Assembly: GCF_036511935.1 (NCBI RefSeq)
Contig: NZ_AP028878.1
Span: 2,294,001-2,358,000 of the forward strand
Direction: 5' to 3'
DNA from: Marinobacter nanhaiticus D15-8W
GTDB taxonomy: Bacteria > Pseudomonadota > Gammaproteobacteria > Pseudomonadales > Oleiphilaceae
Length of the DNA: 64,000 nt
The translations under genes were made by a program, and so were the position numbers. Positions 35,479 to 46,716 of this stretch are shown piece after piece. The notes under the pieces were generated by a model that ran no database searches, was not told the origin of the DNA, and worked only from the letters and a program-made list of their open reading frames with translations. Every line of letters starts with the position of its first letter. Within the stretch, counting starts at the first letter, position 1.

Positions 35479-37812
35479 TCAGTTGGACGCTTGCGAGCTG
35501 GTCGCATTATTGCCGGCCCAGCGTTCGATAACCTTCTGCAGTTCCTGCTTGTTGTAGGGCTTGGTGATGTAATCGTTCATGCCGGCGGCGAGGCAGTCGT
35601 CCTTATCGCCCTGCATAACGTTCGCCGTGACCGCTATAATCGGCATCTCGCGCCAGCCCGGATTGCGTCGAATCCTTTCCGTGGCCTCGTAACCGTCGAG
35701 TACGGGCATCTGACAATCCATCAGCACGACATCGTAATTGCTATGATTCAGCGCAGCGATCGCCCGTTCGCCATTTTCAGCCAGATCGACCCGGTAACCC
35801 AATTTACGCAACATACTGCTGGCGACGATCTGGTTCACCCGATTGTCTTCGACAAGCAGGATATTGAGGCCTTCGCTCGGTCGCGGAGCGATTTCGTCCT
35901 TTTTGATATTCGGCTTGGCTGAGCCTCCAGTAGCAACTCGGAGGACCTCTTCCAGCTGATTGCGCCGCAGGGGCAGGGACACCACGCGGAGGTCCTTCCC
36001 CGATAGGGCTCGAATCGACTGCTGCGGCTCGCCCAGCAAAACGAGCGGACAGGATAGGCGCCGGTCGCTCAGCGCGCCACGGGTCCAGGCAGCGGTATCG
36101 CACAGGTAGGCTGCGGGTGAATCCCCATCGGGAGCCAATACCGGGATATTCCAGGCCTGGAGTTGGCGTTCCAGCGGGAGGCGATGGGGGTTGGCGTGAG
36201 AAATATCCAACGCGACACCCTGACGCTGCAAAGCGGGTGCATTGAATTCGACATCGCGGGCAGGTGATCGTACAGGTAGTGGGAGTAGGACCGTGAAGTG
36301 GGTACCTTTATTCTCGCGTGATTCCACCGTGATCTGGCCGTGCATGCGTTCAACCAGTTGCCGACACAAGGTCAGGCCCAGGCCGGTACCGCCGTAGCGC
36401 CGGGTGGTATCCGCTTTACCCTGGGAGAACGGCGAGAAGATTCGGCGAAGAGTTTCCTCTCCCATGCCGATACCGGTATCGATCACGTCAATCCGGGTCT
36501 CGCCGTTCCGGCTTCGAGCGCGTATGCGAACTTCTCCGGTCTCGGTGAACTTGATGCCGTTACCCAGCAGATTATTGACGATCTGTCGCACCCGTGTCGG
36601 GTCGCCCTGGTAAGTTTCCGGTAGGGCAGGATCGAGGTCGATCACCAGGTCGATTTGTTTGCTGCGAGCCTGCTGGCTGAGCAGGGTGGCACATTCCTCG
36701 ATAACATCCCGGAGGCTGAATTCGATGGCTTCAAGGTTGAGTTTGCCTGCTTCCACCTTGGAGATATCCAGGATGTCGTTGAGCAGACTCAACAGGCTTT
36801 GCCCAGCGTTGTAGGCGATTTCCAACCGGTTACGCTGACTCGGTTCAAGCTCGCCCTCGAGCGCAAGACTGAGCATGCCGAGGACACCGTTGAGCGGCGT
36901 ACGTATCTCGTGGCTCATGCTGGCCAGGAAGTTGGCCCGGCTGCGGGCCCGGTGCACCGCGTCTTCCTTGGCCTTGATCAGGGCCCGGTTGCCGCGCTGC
37001 AGCGCTTCATTTTTCTCGGAGATCTCACGGGTCCGATCCTCGACCTCGCGCTCGAGCTTGGACGAGTAGTGTTTCATCTTGCTCTCGGCCAACCGCACCT
37101 GGTCGAGGCTGCTGTCGATAGTATCCAGGTGCTGGTTGATGATGCCGACCATCTGGCCGATTTCATCATTCTCGTGGTTCGGTGGAACGGGGAGGCGGAC
37201 CTTTTCCGGTGCCTTGGGTTCAACTTCTCGCAGGGCCTGGATTACCCGCAACAGCGGCTTGGTCAGAACAAAGTAGAAGATGAACAACAGAATGATGCTG
37301 AGCACCAGGCTTTTGATGAAGCCGCTAACCAGGGTATAGGCGGCACGGCTCAGGAATGCGGTGCCGTAGTGGTGCGTATCGATCCTGACTTCGAGCCGAC
37401 CCAGGGGAATTTCATCAAGCTGGGGTACCCGGAGGTTTTCCGAATATTCGCGGTTGGGACCGAACAGGAAATCGCTTAGCATGCGATAGGTGGAATCACT
37501 GGACTCCCGGGTTGAAGCCGCAAGAACGCGCCCGTCGGGATCCACGATCCTGGCATCGACGATGGCCGGATGACGAAGTAGCCCGTCCAGCAGTTCCTTG
37601 GCCAGGCGCGTATCGATGTTGTAGGCAATCTGCGAGGCCGGGCTGTAACTGATATCCATCAGCGCCCTGATTTCCTCGTCCATCGTATGGCGGGCGTTGA
37701 AGTAATCCAGGGTGACCTGGACCATGTTGAGCAGGATGCCCAACAGCATGGCCAGCAGGACCGTGTTACGGGTCAGTCGGAAAGACAGGCGCTTGGTAAA
37801 GGGCATACTCAC
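35479..37812 (-). CDS. Hybrid sensor histidine kinase
   Basis: A 777-residue membrane kinase. Two helices (about 15-35 and 163-184) bracket a periplasmic sensing domain of about 125 residues; then a HAMP domain, a coiled coil (about 235-285), a HisKA domain with His301 in SMSHEIRTPLNG, an HATPase (NLLGNGIKFTETG, DTGIGMGE, GGTGLGLTLC), a degenerate middle segment (about 520-640), and a receiver with phospho-acceptor Asp699 in LMDCQMPVLDGYEA. No cognate response regulator adjoins; phosphorelay to a distant partner is likely. The GTG start has AAGGA 11 bases before; ATG 37806 is the alternative. Input signal unknown. Confidence 0.92.
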   Translation of the reverse strand: MSMPFTKRLSFRLTRNTVLLAMLLGILLNMVQVTLDYFNARHTMDEEIRALMDISYSPASQIAYNIDTRLAKELLDGLLRHPAIVDARIVDPDGRVLAASTRESSDSTYRMLSDFLFGPNREYSENLRVPQLDEIPLGRLEVRIDTHHYGTAFLSRAAYTLVSGFIKSLVLSIILLFIFYFVLTKPLLRVIQALREVEPKAPEKVRLPVPPNHENDEIGQMVGIINQHLDTIDSSLDQVRLAESKMKHYSSKLEREVEDRTREISEKNEALQRGNRALIKAKEDAVHRARSRANFLASMSHEIRTPLNGVLGMLSLALEGELEPSQRNRLEIAYNAGQSLLSLLNDILDISKVEAGKLNLEAIEFSLRDVIEECATLLSQQARSKQIDLVIDLDPALPETYQGDPTRVRQIVNNLLGNGIKFTETGEVRIRARSRNGETRIDVIDTGIGMGEETLRRIFSPFSQGKADTTRRYGGTGLGLTLCRQLVERMHGQITVESRENKGTHFTVLLPLPVRSPARDVEFNAPALQRQGVALDISHANPHRLPLERQLQAWNIPVLAPDGDSPAAYLCDTAAWTRGALSDRRLSCPLVLLGEPQQSIRALSGKDLRVVSLPLRRNQLEEVLRVATGGSAKPNIKKDEIAPRPSEGLNILLVEDNRVNQIVASSMLRKLGYRVDLAENGERAIAALNHSNYDVVLMDCQMPVLDGYEATERIRRNPGWREMPIIAVTANVMQGDKDDCLAAGMNDYITKPYNKQELQKVIERWAGNNATSSQASN

Positions 37813-37915
37813 GATTTAAACGATCCTTGTCTCGACGCTATTACTCTGTATCGAAAACAGCGTTCCATCCTGGAAAAAGTACTCTGCTCCGAACGCATTG
37901 CGCCATCCGGTGAAC

Positions 37916-38689
37916 CTAGTCGTCGTAATCCGCTTTCTTTTTCCATTCTTCGTCATGCAGGAAGGAATCCCATTCCTTGTTCAGGCGATGCTTCTCTTCG
38001 TCCTGGGTTTTCGGCGCTGCTCCGTTGGCCAGGTCCTCGAGCTCCTTGATACGGACCCTGAAACTTTTGATGGCTTTCAGCGCCATCGGATTATCCTTGG
38101 CCTTGCCCAACTCGGTCGACGCCAGGTGATAGGCGTGGATGGCCTTGCGGAACTGCTTTTGGCGCGTATGTTCGCGGGCCTGGGAAACGTGCAGGTCTGC
38201 CTGGGTTTTGTGAATCAGGAACAGCACCAGTTTCAGGTTGTGACGCGCCAGTTTACTGTCAAGCCGGCCACGTTTCTGCATCCCTTCGATCATCTTGAAC
38301 AGCAACTGAAGCTGGCCCTTGACCTCTGCAGCGCGAGCCGGTGAATCGATGCGCTGTGGGGAGCGTTCGTCGGCGTTGTCGTCCATCTGCTGGCGCCGGG
38401 TTTTCAGTTCGTCACGCCACTTGCCGACTGGCAAGTCACCTTTGAGTGACTCGGCATCGCGGCACACTTCCTCGCCCCGCATCAGCAGGATCGACTTGAG
38501 GTCTTTCGTAAGGTATTGCGGCGGGAGCTCTTCCAGCAACCGGCGGCTGGCGCGGTAACTGTCTTCCAGGGCCTTGGCGCGCCTCGCGCGTTCGATCTTT
38601 GCCTTTTCCCGAGCCTGGCTGATTACAATAGCGGCGATCGACAGCAGGACGATGACAGCAAAAAAGATGACGATTGTGGTGGTATCCAT
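37916..38689 (-). CDS. Membrane-anchored helical protein of unknown function
   Basis: A 257-residue protein with one N-terminal helix (about 5-24) and a long, strongly charged cytoplasmic part rich in Lys, Arg and Glu, predicted mostly helical. Segments around 95-175 (RAAEVKGQLQLLFKMIEGM) and 170-215 look like TPR-like hairpins or a coiled coil. It resembles proteins annotated only as 'hypothetical' in Marinobacter and Pseudomonas. It ends 103 bases upstream of the kinase start, on the same strand, so a shared transcript is possible. Confidence 0.75.
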   Translation of the reverse strand: MDTTTIVIFFAVIVLLSIAAIVISQAREKAKIERARRAKALEDSYRASRRLLEELPPQYLTKDLKSILLMRGEEVCRDAESLKGDLPVGKWRDELKTRRQQMDDNADERSPQRIDSPARAAEVKGQLQLLFKMIEGMQKRGRLDSKLARHNLKLVLFLIHKTQADLHVSQAREHTRQKQFRKAIHAYHLASTELGKAKDNPMALKAIKSFRVRIKELEDLANGAAPKTQDEEKHRLNKEWDSFLHDEEWKKKADYDD

Positions 38690-38940
38690 GTTTCTGACGG
38701 CCGTCTCTCAATACCCAATGCTCGGGGACCGCTGGGGCGGTCCATGGTGGACCGAGTATAGCGCATTACTATCAATCAAAGGGTTAAGTTGTGTGTGTAA
38801 AGTAATCAATTAGCAAGATTTGACGTCACCTGCGACAGAAGTCCTAACGGTGCGATGGTTTTTATTTATGTATACCGTATTTTCCATTTTTGTGGTGAAT
38901 GGTAGTCTGCAGTTTTCTATGGCGTAAACGGGACCTTCTA

Positions 38941-39951
38941 ATGGATATTTCGCGCGTTGACCTCAATCTGCTGGTGTATCTGGATGTACTCCTGCGCGAG
39001 AAGAACGTGACCAAGGCTGCCAATCACCTGGGCATCACCCAACCCGCCATGAGCAATGGCCTGCGCCGCCTACGGGACCTGTTCGGTGACCCGTTGCTGG
39101 TCCGCACCAGCGAGGGTATGACCGCAACCGAACGTGCGCTGGAGCTTAAACCCCTGGTGCGCAACGTCCTGGCGGATATCGAGCGCGCCGTGCAGGCTAA
39201 GTCCGAGTTCGCAGCCGCCGAGAGTCATCGTGTTTTTCGTATCATGGCCAGCGACTACGCTGAATCCTGCCTGATGCCCAGGGTCTTGCGTCGGATTCGC
39301 CAGGAGGCACCGCATGTGACTCTGGACGTACTGACGCCCAGTGACGTGAGCTTTCTTGATGTGGAGCAGGGCCGCCTGGATATGGCGATCAACCGTTTTG
39401 ACAAGCTGCCCCAGTCTTTCCACCAGAAAACCCTGTGGACCGAATATTTCGCCTGCCTGATGAACGCCCGTAACCCGATCCTGAGGGAGCCCTTTACTCT
39501 GGATACCTATCTCGATGCCAGCCACATCTGGGTCAGCAAGACCGGTTTCGGCGTCGGTGTTGGGGTAAACCCCAAGGACGTCCAGCGGCTGGGGTGGGTG
39601 GATGAGGCCTTGTCGCTGATGGGTCGTAAGCGCCGGATTTCGGTGTTTACCCGTCACTACCAGGTGGCCATGCTGCTGGCCGAGCAGCACGACCTGATTG
39701 CAACCCTGCCCAGCCGTGCCGCATGGTTGCAAAAGGATAATCCCAACCTGGTGGTCAAGGTGCCGCCGTTCAGGATTCCGCCGTTCGAGCTGAAAATGGC
39801 CTGGAGCCCGTTGCTCCAGCACAATCCCGACCATCAATGGTTGCGTCGTCTGATTATGGATGTGGCGGCGGAAGTAGACACCGAGTTCGCCGAATTCGGC
39901 AAGCCCTTCGAAAGCCAGGAACGCGGACCAGCTATCCAGTCAGAGCGGTAG
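38941..39951 (+). CDS. LysR-family transcriptional regulator
   Basis: A 336-residue regulator. The winged helix-turn-helix occupies about 1-65 (DLNLLVYLDVLLREKNVTKAA and QPAMSNGLRRLRDLF). It is the NodD/LeuO-like subfamily, judged by the D-L-N-L-L-V start. The rest is a periplasmic-binding-protein-like effector domain. ATG 38941 is used, since the upstream 38899 start would put 14 non-family residues first; GGGA precedes it. Target genes are not evident. Its last 12 bases overlap the convergent GNAT gene. Confidence 0.9.
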   Translation: MDISRVDLNLLVYLDVLLREKNVTKAANHLGITQPAMSNGLRRLRDLFGDPLLVRTSEGMTATERALELKPLVRNVLADIERAVQAKSEFAAAESHRVFRIMASDYAESCLMPRVLRRIRQEAPHVTLDVLTPSDVSFLDVEQGRLDMAINRFDKLPQSFHQKTLWTEYFACLMNARNPILREPFTLDTYLDASHIWVSKTGFGVGVGVNPKDVQRLGWVDEALSLMGRKRRISVFTRHYQVAMLLAEQHDLIATLPSRAAWLQKDNPNLVVKVPPFRIPPFELKMAWSPLLQHNPDHQWLRRLIMDVAAEVDTEFAEFGKPFESQERGPAIQSER

Positions 39952-40908
39952 TTCCCGTAATTCCAGAGAGGGTCGAGCAGTATCCCACATACGCTGGAAG
40001 GTCTCCGCCTGTAGTTTGACCCGACCGGGATCGGAAAACTTTGCCCAGCCCTCGATATTGTCGAAACGGTGGCGATAGGCCAGGGCCTGGCGATCAGCCA
40101 GCAGGAAGGGCTGTTCCGCGGCAGGGTAGTCGCCATTGACCAATCGTAGCTCGATCTTGCTCGGGAGGCGGCGCATGAGTTCGACCAGTTGATGTCGCCG
40201 CTGGACCAGTGGCTTATCGTCGTGTATCAGAATACGGATCTCGCACACCCGGTGCCGGCGGGCCATGTCGGAAAAGATGTCCCGCAGCCGTTTGCGATCG
40301 TAGAGGTCGTGATCGAGCAGGCGGTCGTAGAGCCAGATGCGCTGGTTGGCTTGCCCGGCAACGGTATCCAGCAAATCCAGGCAGTCCTTCTCAGTTTCGA
40401 AGTGCCAGCTGGAGTCATCCCGGCCGGCGACCGTCGGGGCGACGAGTTGGTGAACATCACGGGCCAGGATCTGAGTGGCCGCCAGGCAACGCATGTCGAC
40501 GTGGGGAATGCCAGCGTCGTCATAGGGGGGCGAACATACATGAAACCCGGCTTGCTCGTAAAAGGGGATGGCGTATTCCTGGGCGCTTAGCCAGAGCTCG
40601 TCATAATGGGGTGCTGCTTCCGCCACGAGGTGGCGCAGAATCAGGTCACCGTAACCCTTACCCCGATATTCGCTTAGCACGGCCATACGGCCAATGCGAC
40701 CGATATCGGTAATGGAAGGCACCAGACGGGCAACTGCAACGGGCGTATTGTCGGGCAGCACGGCGACGAAGTGGTCGGAGATCTCGTCGGTGTCATCCCA
40801 CTCCAGTTCTGGCGGCACACCTTGCTCGTTGATAAAGACACGCTGACGAATATCACGGATACTGGGGGGTGCCAACTGCCAACTGTATTTGCGGATCTTC
40901 AGTTCCAT
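39940..40908 (-). CDS. GNAT acetyltransferase with PLD-like C-terminal domain
   Basis: A 322-residue two-domain protein. Residues 1-150 form a GNAT acyltransferase with the acetyl-CoA motif RIGRMAVLSEYRGKGYGDLI and then FYEQAGFHV, of the ElaA/YjcF-like type. Residues about 160-322 resemble the phospholipase D-like DUF7931 domain (IRILIHDDKPL, RHQLVELMRRLPSKIELRLV), without an obvious HKD catalytic pair. Substrate unknown. It is followed by the roxA start region at 52 bases, on the same strand. The fusion is widespread in gammaproteobacteria as far as I recall. Confidence 0.82.
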   Translation of the reverse strand: MELKIRKYSWQLAPPSIRDIRQRVFINEQGVPPELEWDDTDEISDHFVAVLPDNTPVAVARLVPSITDIGRIGRMAVLSEYRGKGYGDLILRHLVAEAAPHYDELWLSAQEYAIPFYEQAGFHVCSPPYDDAGIPHVDMRCLAATQILARDVHQLVAPTVAGRDDSSWHFETEKDCLDLLDTVAGQANQRIWLYDRLLDHDLYDRKRLRDIFSDMARRHRVCEIRILIHDDKPLVQRRHQLVELMRRLPSKIELRLVNGDYPAAEQPFLLADRQALAYRHRFDNIEGWAKFSDPGRVKLQAETFQRMWDTARPSLELRELPL

Positions 40909-40960
40909 TCGATGTTCCGTTCCACGCGTTCTTCTCCAGGCTCACTCGATAAGGGGCTCT

Positions 40961-42118
40961 TCAGCTCCAATCAATGTAGAGACTGCCATGGTTGAACAGG
41001 GTGACCAACAGTCCTGCGAGGGCCGGGTCCTCGGCTAGCCGGCGCAACTCGACCTGATTGGGTTCCGACCCTGAACACAGCACGGGCGCAATGGCCTGGG
41101 CATCGCCACCAAGCATAAAGCGTTCGCCGTCAACGAAGAGGGCGACCTGGTCACCAACGGGCCGATAGGCAAAACGCGATCCCTCGTTCCAGCGCAGTAC
41201 CTCGCCCGCCTCAAGGGCTTCGACCAGTTGCCCGGCATCGATCGGATCTTCAGGTGCCGCGACGATGTCGTTGCTCTTTGGGGCCGTGGTGTATTGCCCG
41301 AGCCAGAGCGCTAGCAGGTCGCGTTGCCCCAGAGCCTCCTCGACGATTCTGGCGACGCCATCCACCGAAGCATCGCTGATCAGGCCCGGGTTGTCCTGCA
41401 GTTGCAGTTCGGGATCGCGTAGCAGACGCTCGGCACCCGGCTGGTTGCAGAGGAAGTCGCTGAAGCCCGTCAGGATGTCGTCGTGGCTGGGCGCACGGAA
41501 GCCGACGGACAGGGTAATGCAATCGTCCAGGGCGACGCCGTGATGACCGATGCCTGGGGGCAGATAGAGCATATCGCCGGGTTCGAGAACCCGGGTTTCT
41601 TCACCTTCCCATTCTTTCAGGATACGCAGTGGCGTGCCCTCGACTCGCGGGGAATCTTCGTTGCACTCGCCACCGAATTGCCACTCACGGCGACCCTGAG
41701 CCTGGATTAGGAAGACATCATACTGGTCGTAATGGGGGCCAACGCTGCCGCCTTCCGGCGCGTAGCTGGCCATGATGTCGTCAAGCCGCCAATTGGGAAC
41801 GAAGCGGAAGCGATCGAGCAGGGGGCTCAGTTCCGGTACCCAATGGTCCAGGCCCTGAATCAATAGCGTCCAGTGTGTCGGGGGCAGGTTTTCAAAGCGT
41901 TCCGGCTCGAACGGACCGTTCTCCAGCTGCCAGGGGCGGCCATGGTCGTTCTCGATGACGATCCGGGATTCCACTGCAGATTCGCAGGCCAGCCCGCCCA
42001 ATTCGTCCGGACTGACCGGCGAAACCAGATCGGGAAAGGCCTGACGAACCAACAGGGGCTTTTTCTGCCAATAATCGCGGAGGAAAACGGCTGCATCGAG
42101 GCCGCCTGGAATCTGCAT
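40961..42118 (-). CDS. roxA: Ribosomal protein uL16 arginine hydroxylase RoxA (YcfD)
   Basis: Fe(II)/2-oxoglutarate JmjC oxygenase that hydroxylates an arginine of ribosomal protein uL16 (385 residues). The cupin core has GPHYDQYDVFLIQAQGRREW (His and Asp ligands); a distal His follows in LPPGIGHHGVAL. The C-terminal winged-helix part matches E. coli YcfD. ATG 42118 is used over the longer 42148 start since it lies one base after the purB stop and matches the family N-terminus. Probably cotranscribed with purB. Confidence 0.93.
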   Translation of the reverse strand: MQIPGGLDAAVFLRDYWQKKPLLVRQAFPDLVSPVSPDELGGLACESAVESRIVIENDHGRPWQLENGPFEPERFENLPPTHWTLLIQGLDHWVPELSPLLDRFRFVPNWRLDDIMASYAPEGGSVGPHYDQYDVFLIQAQGRREWQFGGECNEDSPRVEGTPLRILKEWEGEETRVLEPGDMLYLPPGIGHHGVALDDCITLSVGFRAPSHDDILTGFSDFLCNQPGAERLLRDPELQLQDNPGLISDASVDGVARIVEEALGQRDLLALWLGQYTTAPKSNDIVAAPEDPIDAGQLVEALEAGEVLRWNEGSRFAYRPVGDQVALFVDGERFMLGGDAQAIAPVLCSGSEPNQVELRRLAEDPALAGLLVTLFNHGSLYIDWS

Positions 42119-42119
42119 A

Positions 42120-43529
<1,410 letters not shown>

Positions 43530-43671
43530 TCATCACGGCGGGAGCTCGCGAAGGAGCCCACCGAAACTGATCTAGCGCTGCTGTTGAAAATGGCGCCTAT
43601 GATACACCACGCTGGGTATGTTCGGGGAGTCGAATTAGGAGGGCTCTGATCACGCCGATTGGCCAAGTTCC

Positions 43672-44313
43672 TTAGTGGAAGACCGACTGGTTGGCCTGCT
43701 CGGATAGGCGTCGAGCCATCTCCACCACGCGTTTGCGGTAGAACACCAGGTGCCAGCGCCGCCCACCGATCTGGCGCCAGAGCACGGCTGAACGAATGCC
43801 AGCCAGTAGCAGTGCGCGAATGCGTGCGGCGTTCTCTTCGACCCGAAGTTGGGTGGGATCTCCGGTCACCTGGATACGGAGCCGGAAGGTGCTGATCGTA
43901 TCGGTGTAGACCGAGGCCAGGTTGTTGACCAGGTTCATGTGGTTATAGCCGAAATGATCCGCGGTGTGGCGGGCCTGGTCGATACGGCTGCCGATAATGC
44001 GCAACATGTCCTTGTGTTTGCGCAGGCGGGATTCGAGGTGCACGAGGTTGAGTGCGTAACGCAGGATCTCGATATCCTGCTGACCCTCCTGTTTCTGTAG
44101 CAGGCTGCTCAGGACGGCCAGGCCTTCCCGGAGATCGCTCAGTTCGCCGTACACACTCAAGGTGTTCGGAGGGTTCGAGATGAACAGCGAACGGATACAG
44201 GTTTCGAAAGTGGACGGCGCGCACTGCCCGCGATGGGCGATCTGTTGTACCAGGGCCGCGGACTGGAAAACGCCGGCCAGGGCCAGGGTCTGCTCTTCTA
44301 GGGATCGACTCAA
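43672..44313 (-). CDS. hflD: HflD, high-frequency lysogenization-type protein
   Basis: Membrane-associated helical protein of 213 residues; in E. coli it interacts with phage lambda CII and is encoded between mnmA and purB, exactly as here. Typical family patterns include LAGVFQSAALVQQIAHRG and SVYTDTISTFRLRIQVTG. The TTG start has GAGG 6 bases upstream (GCGAGGTAGCG). Its normal, non-phage function is unclear. Same strand as mnmA and purB, so one operon is likely. Confidence 0.93.
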   Translation of the reverse strand: MSRSLEEQTLALAGVFQSAALVQQIAHRGQCAPSTFETCIRSLFISNPPNTLSVYGELSDLREGLAVLSSLLQKQEGQQDIEILRYALNLVHLESRLRKHKDMLRIIGSRIDQARHTADHFGYNHMNLVNNLASVYTDTISTFRLRIQVTGDPTQLRVEENAARIRALLLAGIRSAVLWRQIGGRRWHLVFYRKRVVEMARRLSEQANQSVFH

Positions 44314-44381
44314 CGCTACCTCGCTTTCTGTTGCGGCCTTCGCCGTTCTTATCCTGTGGGTTTATTTGACGGGCGAGTTGC

Positions 44382-45536
44382 TCAGGCAGACTTGGCCTGG
44401 GAAACCTCGGGTTCGTCCTTGTCGTCGCGCCAGGTTGTCTCGATGACGCCGCCACCCAGGCAGACGTCACCGTCATAGAATACGACGGATTGACCGGGTG
44501 TCACCGCGCGCTGGGCCTCGTCGAAGATCACGCGGCAACCGGTACCTTCAACTCGAACCCGGCAGGCCTGGTCGGGTTGGCGATAACGGGTCTTGGCGTG
44601 GCAGCGGAATTCCGTTGCCGGGGGCCGCGCGGCCACCCAATCAACCGGACCACTGACCAGCCCTCGGGCGAATAACAGGGGATGCTGTTTGCCCTGGACG
44701 GCGATCAGGACGTTGCGATCCAGATCCTTTTCCGCGACATACCAGGGATCGTCGTTGTAGTTGCTGAGGCCGCCAATACCCAAACCCTGGCGCTGGCCTA
44801 TGGTGTGATACATCAAGCCCTGGTGCCGGCCGATCACGTCACCGGTCGGGGTTTCGATGTTGCCGGGTTGGGCGGGAATGTACTGTTTGAGAAAATCCCG
44901 GAATTTGCGTTCGCCAATGAAGCAGATTCCCGTGGAGTCCTTCTTGTCGTGGGTGACCAGGCCCGCAGCCTCCGCGACGCGACGGACTTCCGGTTTCTCG
45001 ATTTCGCCCACCGGGAACAGGGTGCGCGCAATACGCTCGCCGGAAACGGCGTGCAGGAAATAGCTCTGATCCTTATTGGGGTCAAGCCCCTTGATCAGCC
45101 GGGCGACGCCGTCCTCGCCAATGTCTCTGCGCGCGTAGTGGCCCGTCGCGATGTAGTCGGCGCCCAGAGTGACGGCATAATCCAGAAAAGCGCGGAACTT
45201 TACTTCCTTATTGCACAGGATGTCCGGATTGGGCGTACGGCCGGCTCGGTATTCCGACAGGAAGTGCTCGAACACACGATCCCAGTATTCTGCCGCGAAG
45301 CTTGCAGTATGCAAGGGGATGCCGATTTTGTCGGCCACCATCTGGGCATCGGCAAGATCGGTCATAGCGGTGCAGTATTCGGTGCCGTCGTCCTCGTCCC
45401 AGTTCTTCATGAACAGGCCTTCAACGGCGTAGCCCTTCTCTTTGAGTAGCAGGGCTGCTACGGAGGAGTCCACACCGCCGGACATGCCGACGATGACCCG
45501 GGTATTGCGATTGTCTTGGGGCGTGTGTTGAGTCAT
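44382..45536 (-). CDS. mnmA: tRNA-specific 2-thiouridylase MnmA
   Basis: Inserts sulfur at C2 of the wobble uridine of tRNA Lys, Glu and Gln, with sulfur arriving via the Tus relay. 384 residues. The ATP pyrophosphatase motif is GMSGGVDSS near the N-terminus. The catalytic cysteines are in [11 protein letters not shown] and [12 protein letters not shown]. The C-terminal beta-barrel part includes [11 protein letters not shown]. It starts 106 bases after the nudJ stop and is followed by hflD at 68 bases. Confidence 0.97.
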   Translation of the reverse strand: MTQHTPQDNRNTRVIVGMSGGVDSSVAALLLKEKGYAVEGLFMKNWDEDDGTEYCTAMTDLADAQMVADKIGIPLHTASFAAEYWDRVFEHFLSEYRAGRTPNPDILCNKEVKFRAFLDYAVTLGADYIATGHYARRDIGEDGVARLIKGLDPNKDQSYFLHAVSGERIARTLFPVGEIEKPEVRRVAEAAGLVTHDKKDSTGICFIGERKFRDFLKQYIPAQPGNIETPTGDVIGRHQGLMYHTIGQRQGLGIGGLSNYNDDPWYVAEKDLDRNVLIAVQGKQHPLLFARGLVSGPVDWVAARPPATEFRCHAKTRYRQPDQACRVRVEGTGCRVIFDEAQRAVTPGQSVVFYDGDVCLGGGVIETTWRDDKDEPEVSQAKSA

Positions 45537-45642
45537 GACGATTCAGACGTGTTCGATAGCCGTAAAAACAGAATGATTGGTGCGCATTCTAACAGCTTTA
45601 GCTATCGCACGTGATCCGTAGTTGCGGCTAGCGCTATGGGGG

Positions 45643-46089
45643 TTAGCCGGCGGGATCAACGATAACCGAAAGTGGAAAGCGGCGTCCGGCCAGGTAGTCC
45701 TCGATGCATTTCAGGACCAGCGGGCTGCGCAGCTTCTCCTGGCGCTCCCGCAACTCGTCGTAGGTCAGCCAGTGCGCAGCAATGATGTCGTCATCCAGCT
45801 CTTCGGTTGCCTGCTTCAGGACATCCGCGACGAAACAGAAGCGGTAGTAAGTCGCATCGTTGGCTGGTGCGACGTAGGTATAGAGCCCCAGGAAATGGCG
45901 GGGTTCGACTTCCCAGCCGGTTTCTTCCAATGCTTCCCGGCGTGCTGCATCCAGGATGCCTTCGTGCTCCTCTACATGTCCGGCGGGCTGGTTGAAGACG
46001 ATCCGGCCGCGACTGCGTTCTTCCACCATCAGGAAGCGTCCGTCCTTCTCTGCAATGACGGCGACGGTAGCGTGGGGTTTCCAGGTCAT
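45643..46089 (-). CDS. nudJ: Nudix phosphatase NudJ
   Basis: A 148-residue Nudix hydrolase; in E. coli it acts on thiamin pyrophosphate-type and nucleotide substrates. The Nudix box is complete: G-HVEEHE-GILDAA-REALEETGWEV. ATG 46089 directly follows the stop of rluE (1-base spacing on the same strand). The neighbourhood rluE-nudJ-mnmA-hflD-purB is the E. coli order, which supports the name. Confidence 0.94.
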   Translation of the reverse strand: MTWKPHATVAVIAEKDGRFLMVEERSRGRIVFNQPAGHVEEHEGILDAARREALEETGWEVEPRHFLGLYTYVAPANDATYYRFCFVADVLKQATEELDDDIIAAHWLTYDELRERQEKLRSPLVLKCIEDYLAGRRFPLSVIVDPAG

Positions 46090-46716
46090 TCAGCGATTCC
46101 TTTTCTTGGTCTTCCAGACGCCCTTCGATCGTCGTCCGTTTGAGTGGTTGGAGGTGTCGCGCGGCGCTTGTGGTAAATGGACTTCCTGCTTCCGGCTCTG
46201 TCCCGGGCGCAGGCCGTCAATGCGCCAGTCACCTATGGCTATCCTTATCAATCGCAATGTGGGGAAACCGACTGCGGCAGTCATACGCCTGACTTGCCGG
46301 TTGCGGCCTTCCGTTAGCGTGAGCTCGATCCAACTGGTCGGTACGCTGGCACGATAACGCACTGGCGGCTTGCGCGGCCATATTGCCGGCTCCTCGATGC
46401 GTAAAGCCCTGGCCGGTTGCGTGGGGCCATCCTTCAGATCTACGCCGATCTTCAGATGTTCCAGCGCTTCGTGGGTAATTTCGCCCTCCACCTGGACCCA
46501 GTAGGTCTTGGCCATCTTTAATCTGGGTGAGGCAATGCGATGTTGCAGGGCGCCATCGTCTGTCAACAACACCAGGCCTTCGGAATCGTAATCCAGTCGA
46601 CCGGCAGGATACACGTCACCAATGTCGACGAAGTCGGCAAGCGTGGGGCGGCCGTCCTTATCAGTGAACTGGCACAGAACGTTAAAGGGCTTGTTTAGCA
46701 GAATCAGGTTGGCCAT
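46090..46716 (-). CDS. rluE: 23S rRNA pseudouridine synthase RluE
   Basis: Isomerises U2457 of 23S rRNA (208 residues, RsuA/RluE/F family). The catalytic aspartate is in [36 protein letters not shown] is the conserved second motif. It lacks an N-terminal S4 domain, as expected for RluE. The basic tail (QSRKQEVHL onwards) is typical. It is the first gene of the set rluE-nudJ-mnmA-hflD-purB-roxA, and a 497-base gene-free stretch lies upstream. Confidence 0.95.
   Translation of the reverse strand: MANLILLNKPFNVLCQFTDKDGRPTLADFVDIGDVYPAGRLDYDSEGLVLLTDDGALQHRIASPRLKMAKTYWVQVEGEITHEALEHLKIGVDLKDGPTQPARALRIEEPAIWPRKPPVRYRASVPTSWIELTLTEGRNRQVRRMTAAVGFPTLRLIRIAIGDWRIDGLRPGQSRKQEVHLPQAPRDTSNHSNGRRSKGVWKTKKRNR

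Noticed and set aside
38690..38940. LysR operator (T-N11-A) between the LysR gene and its neighbour
   Set aside because: The motif is too loose to pick a site; many chance matches in this AT-richer spacer.
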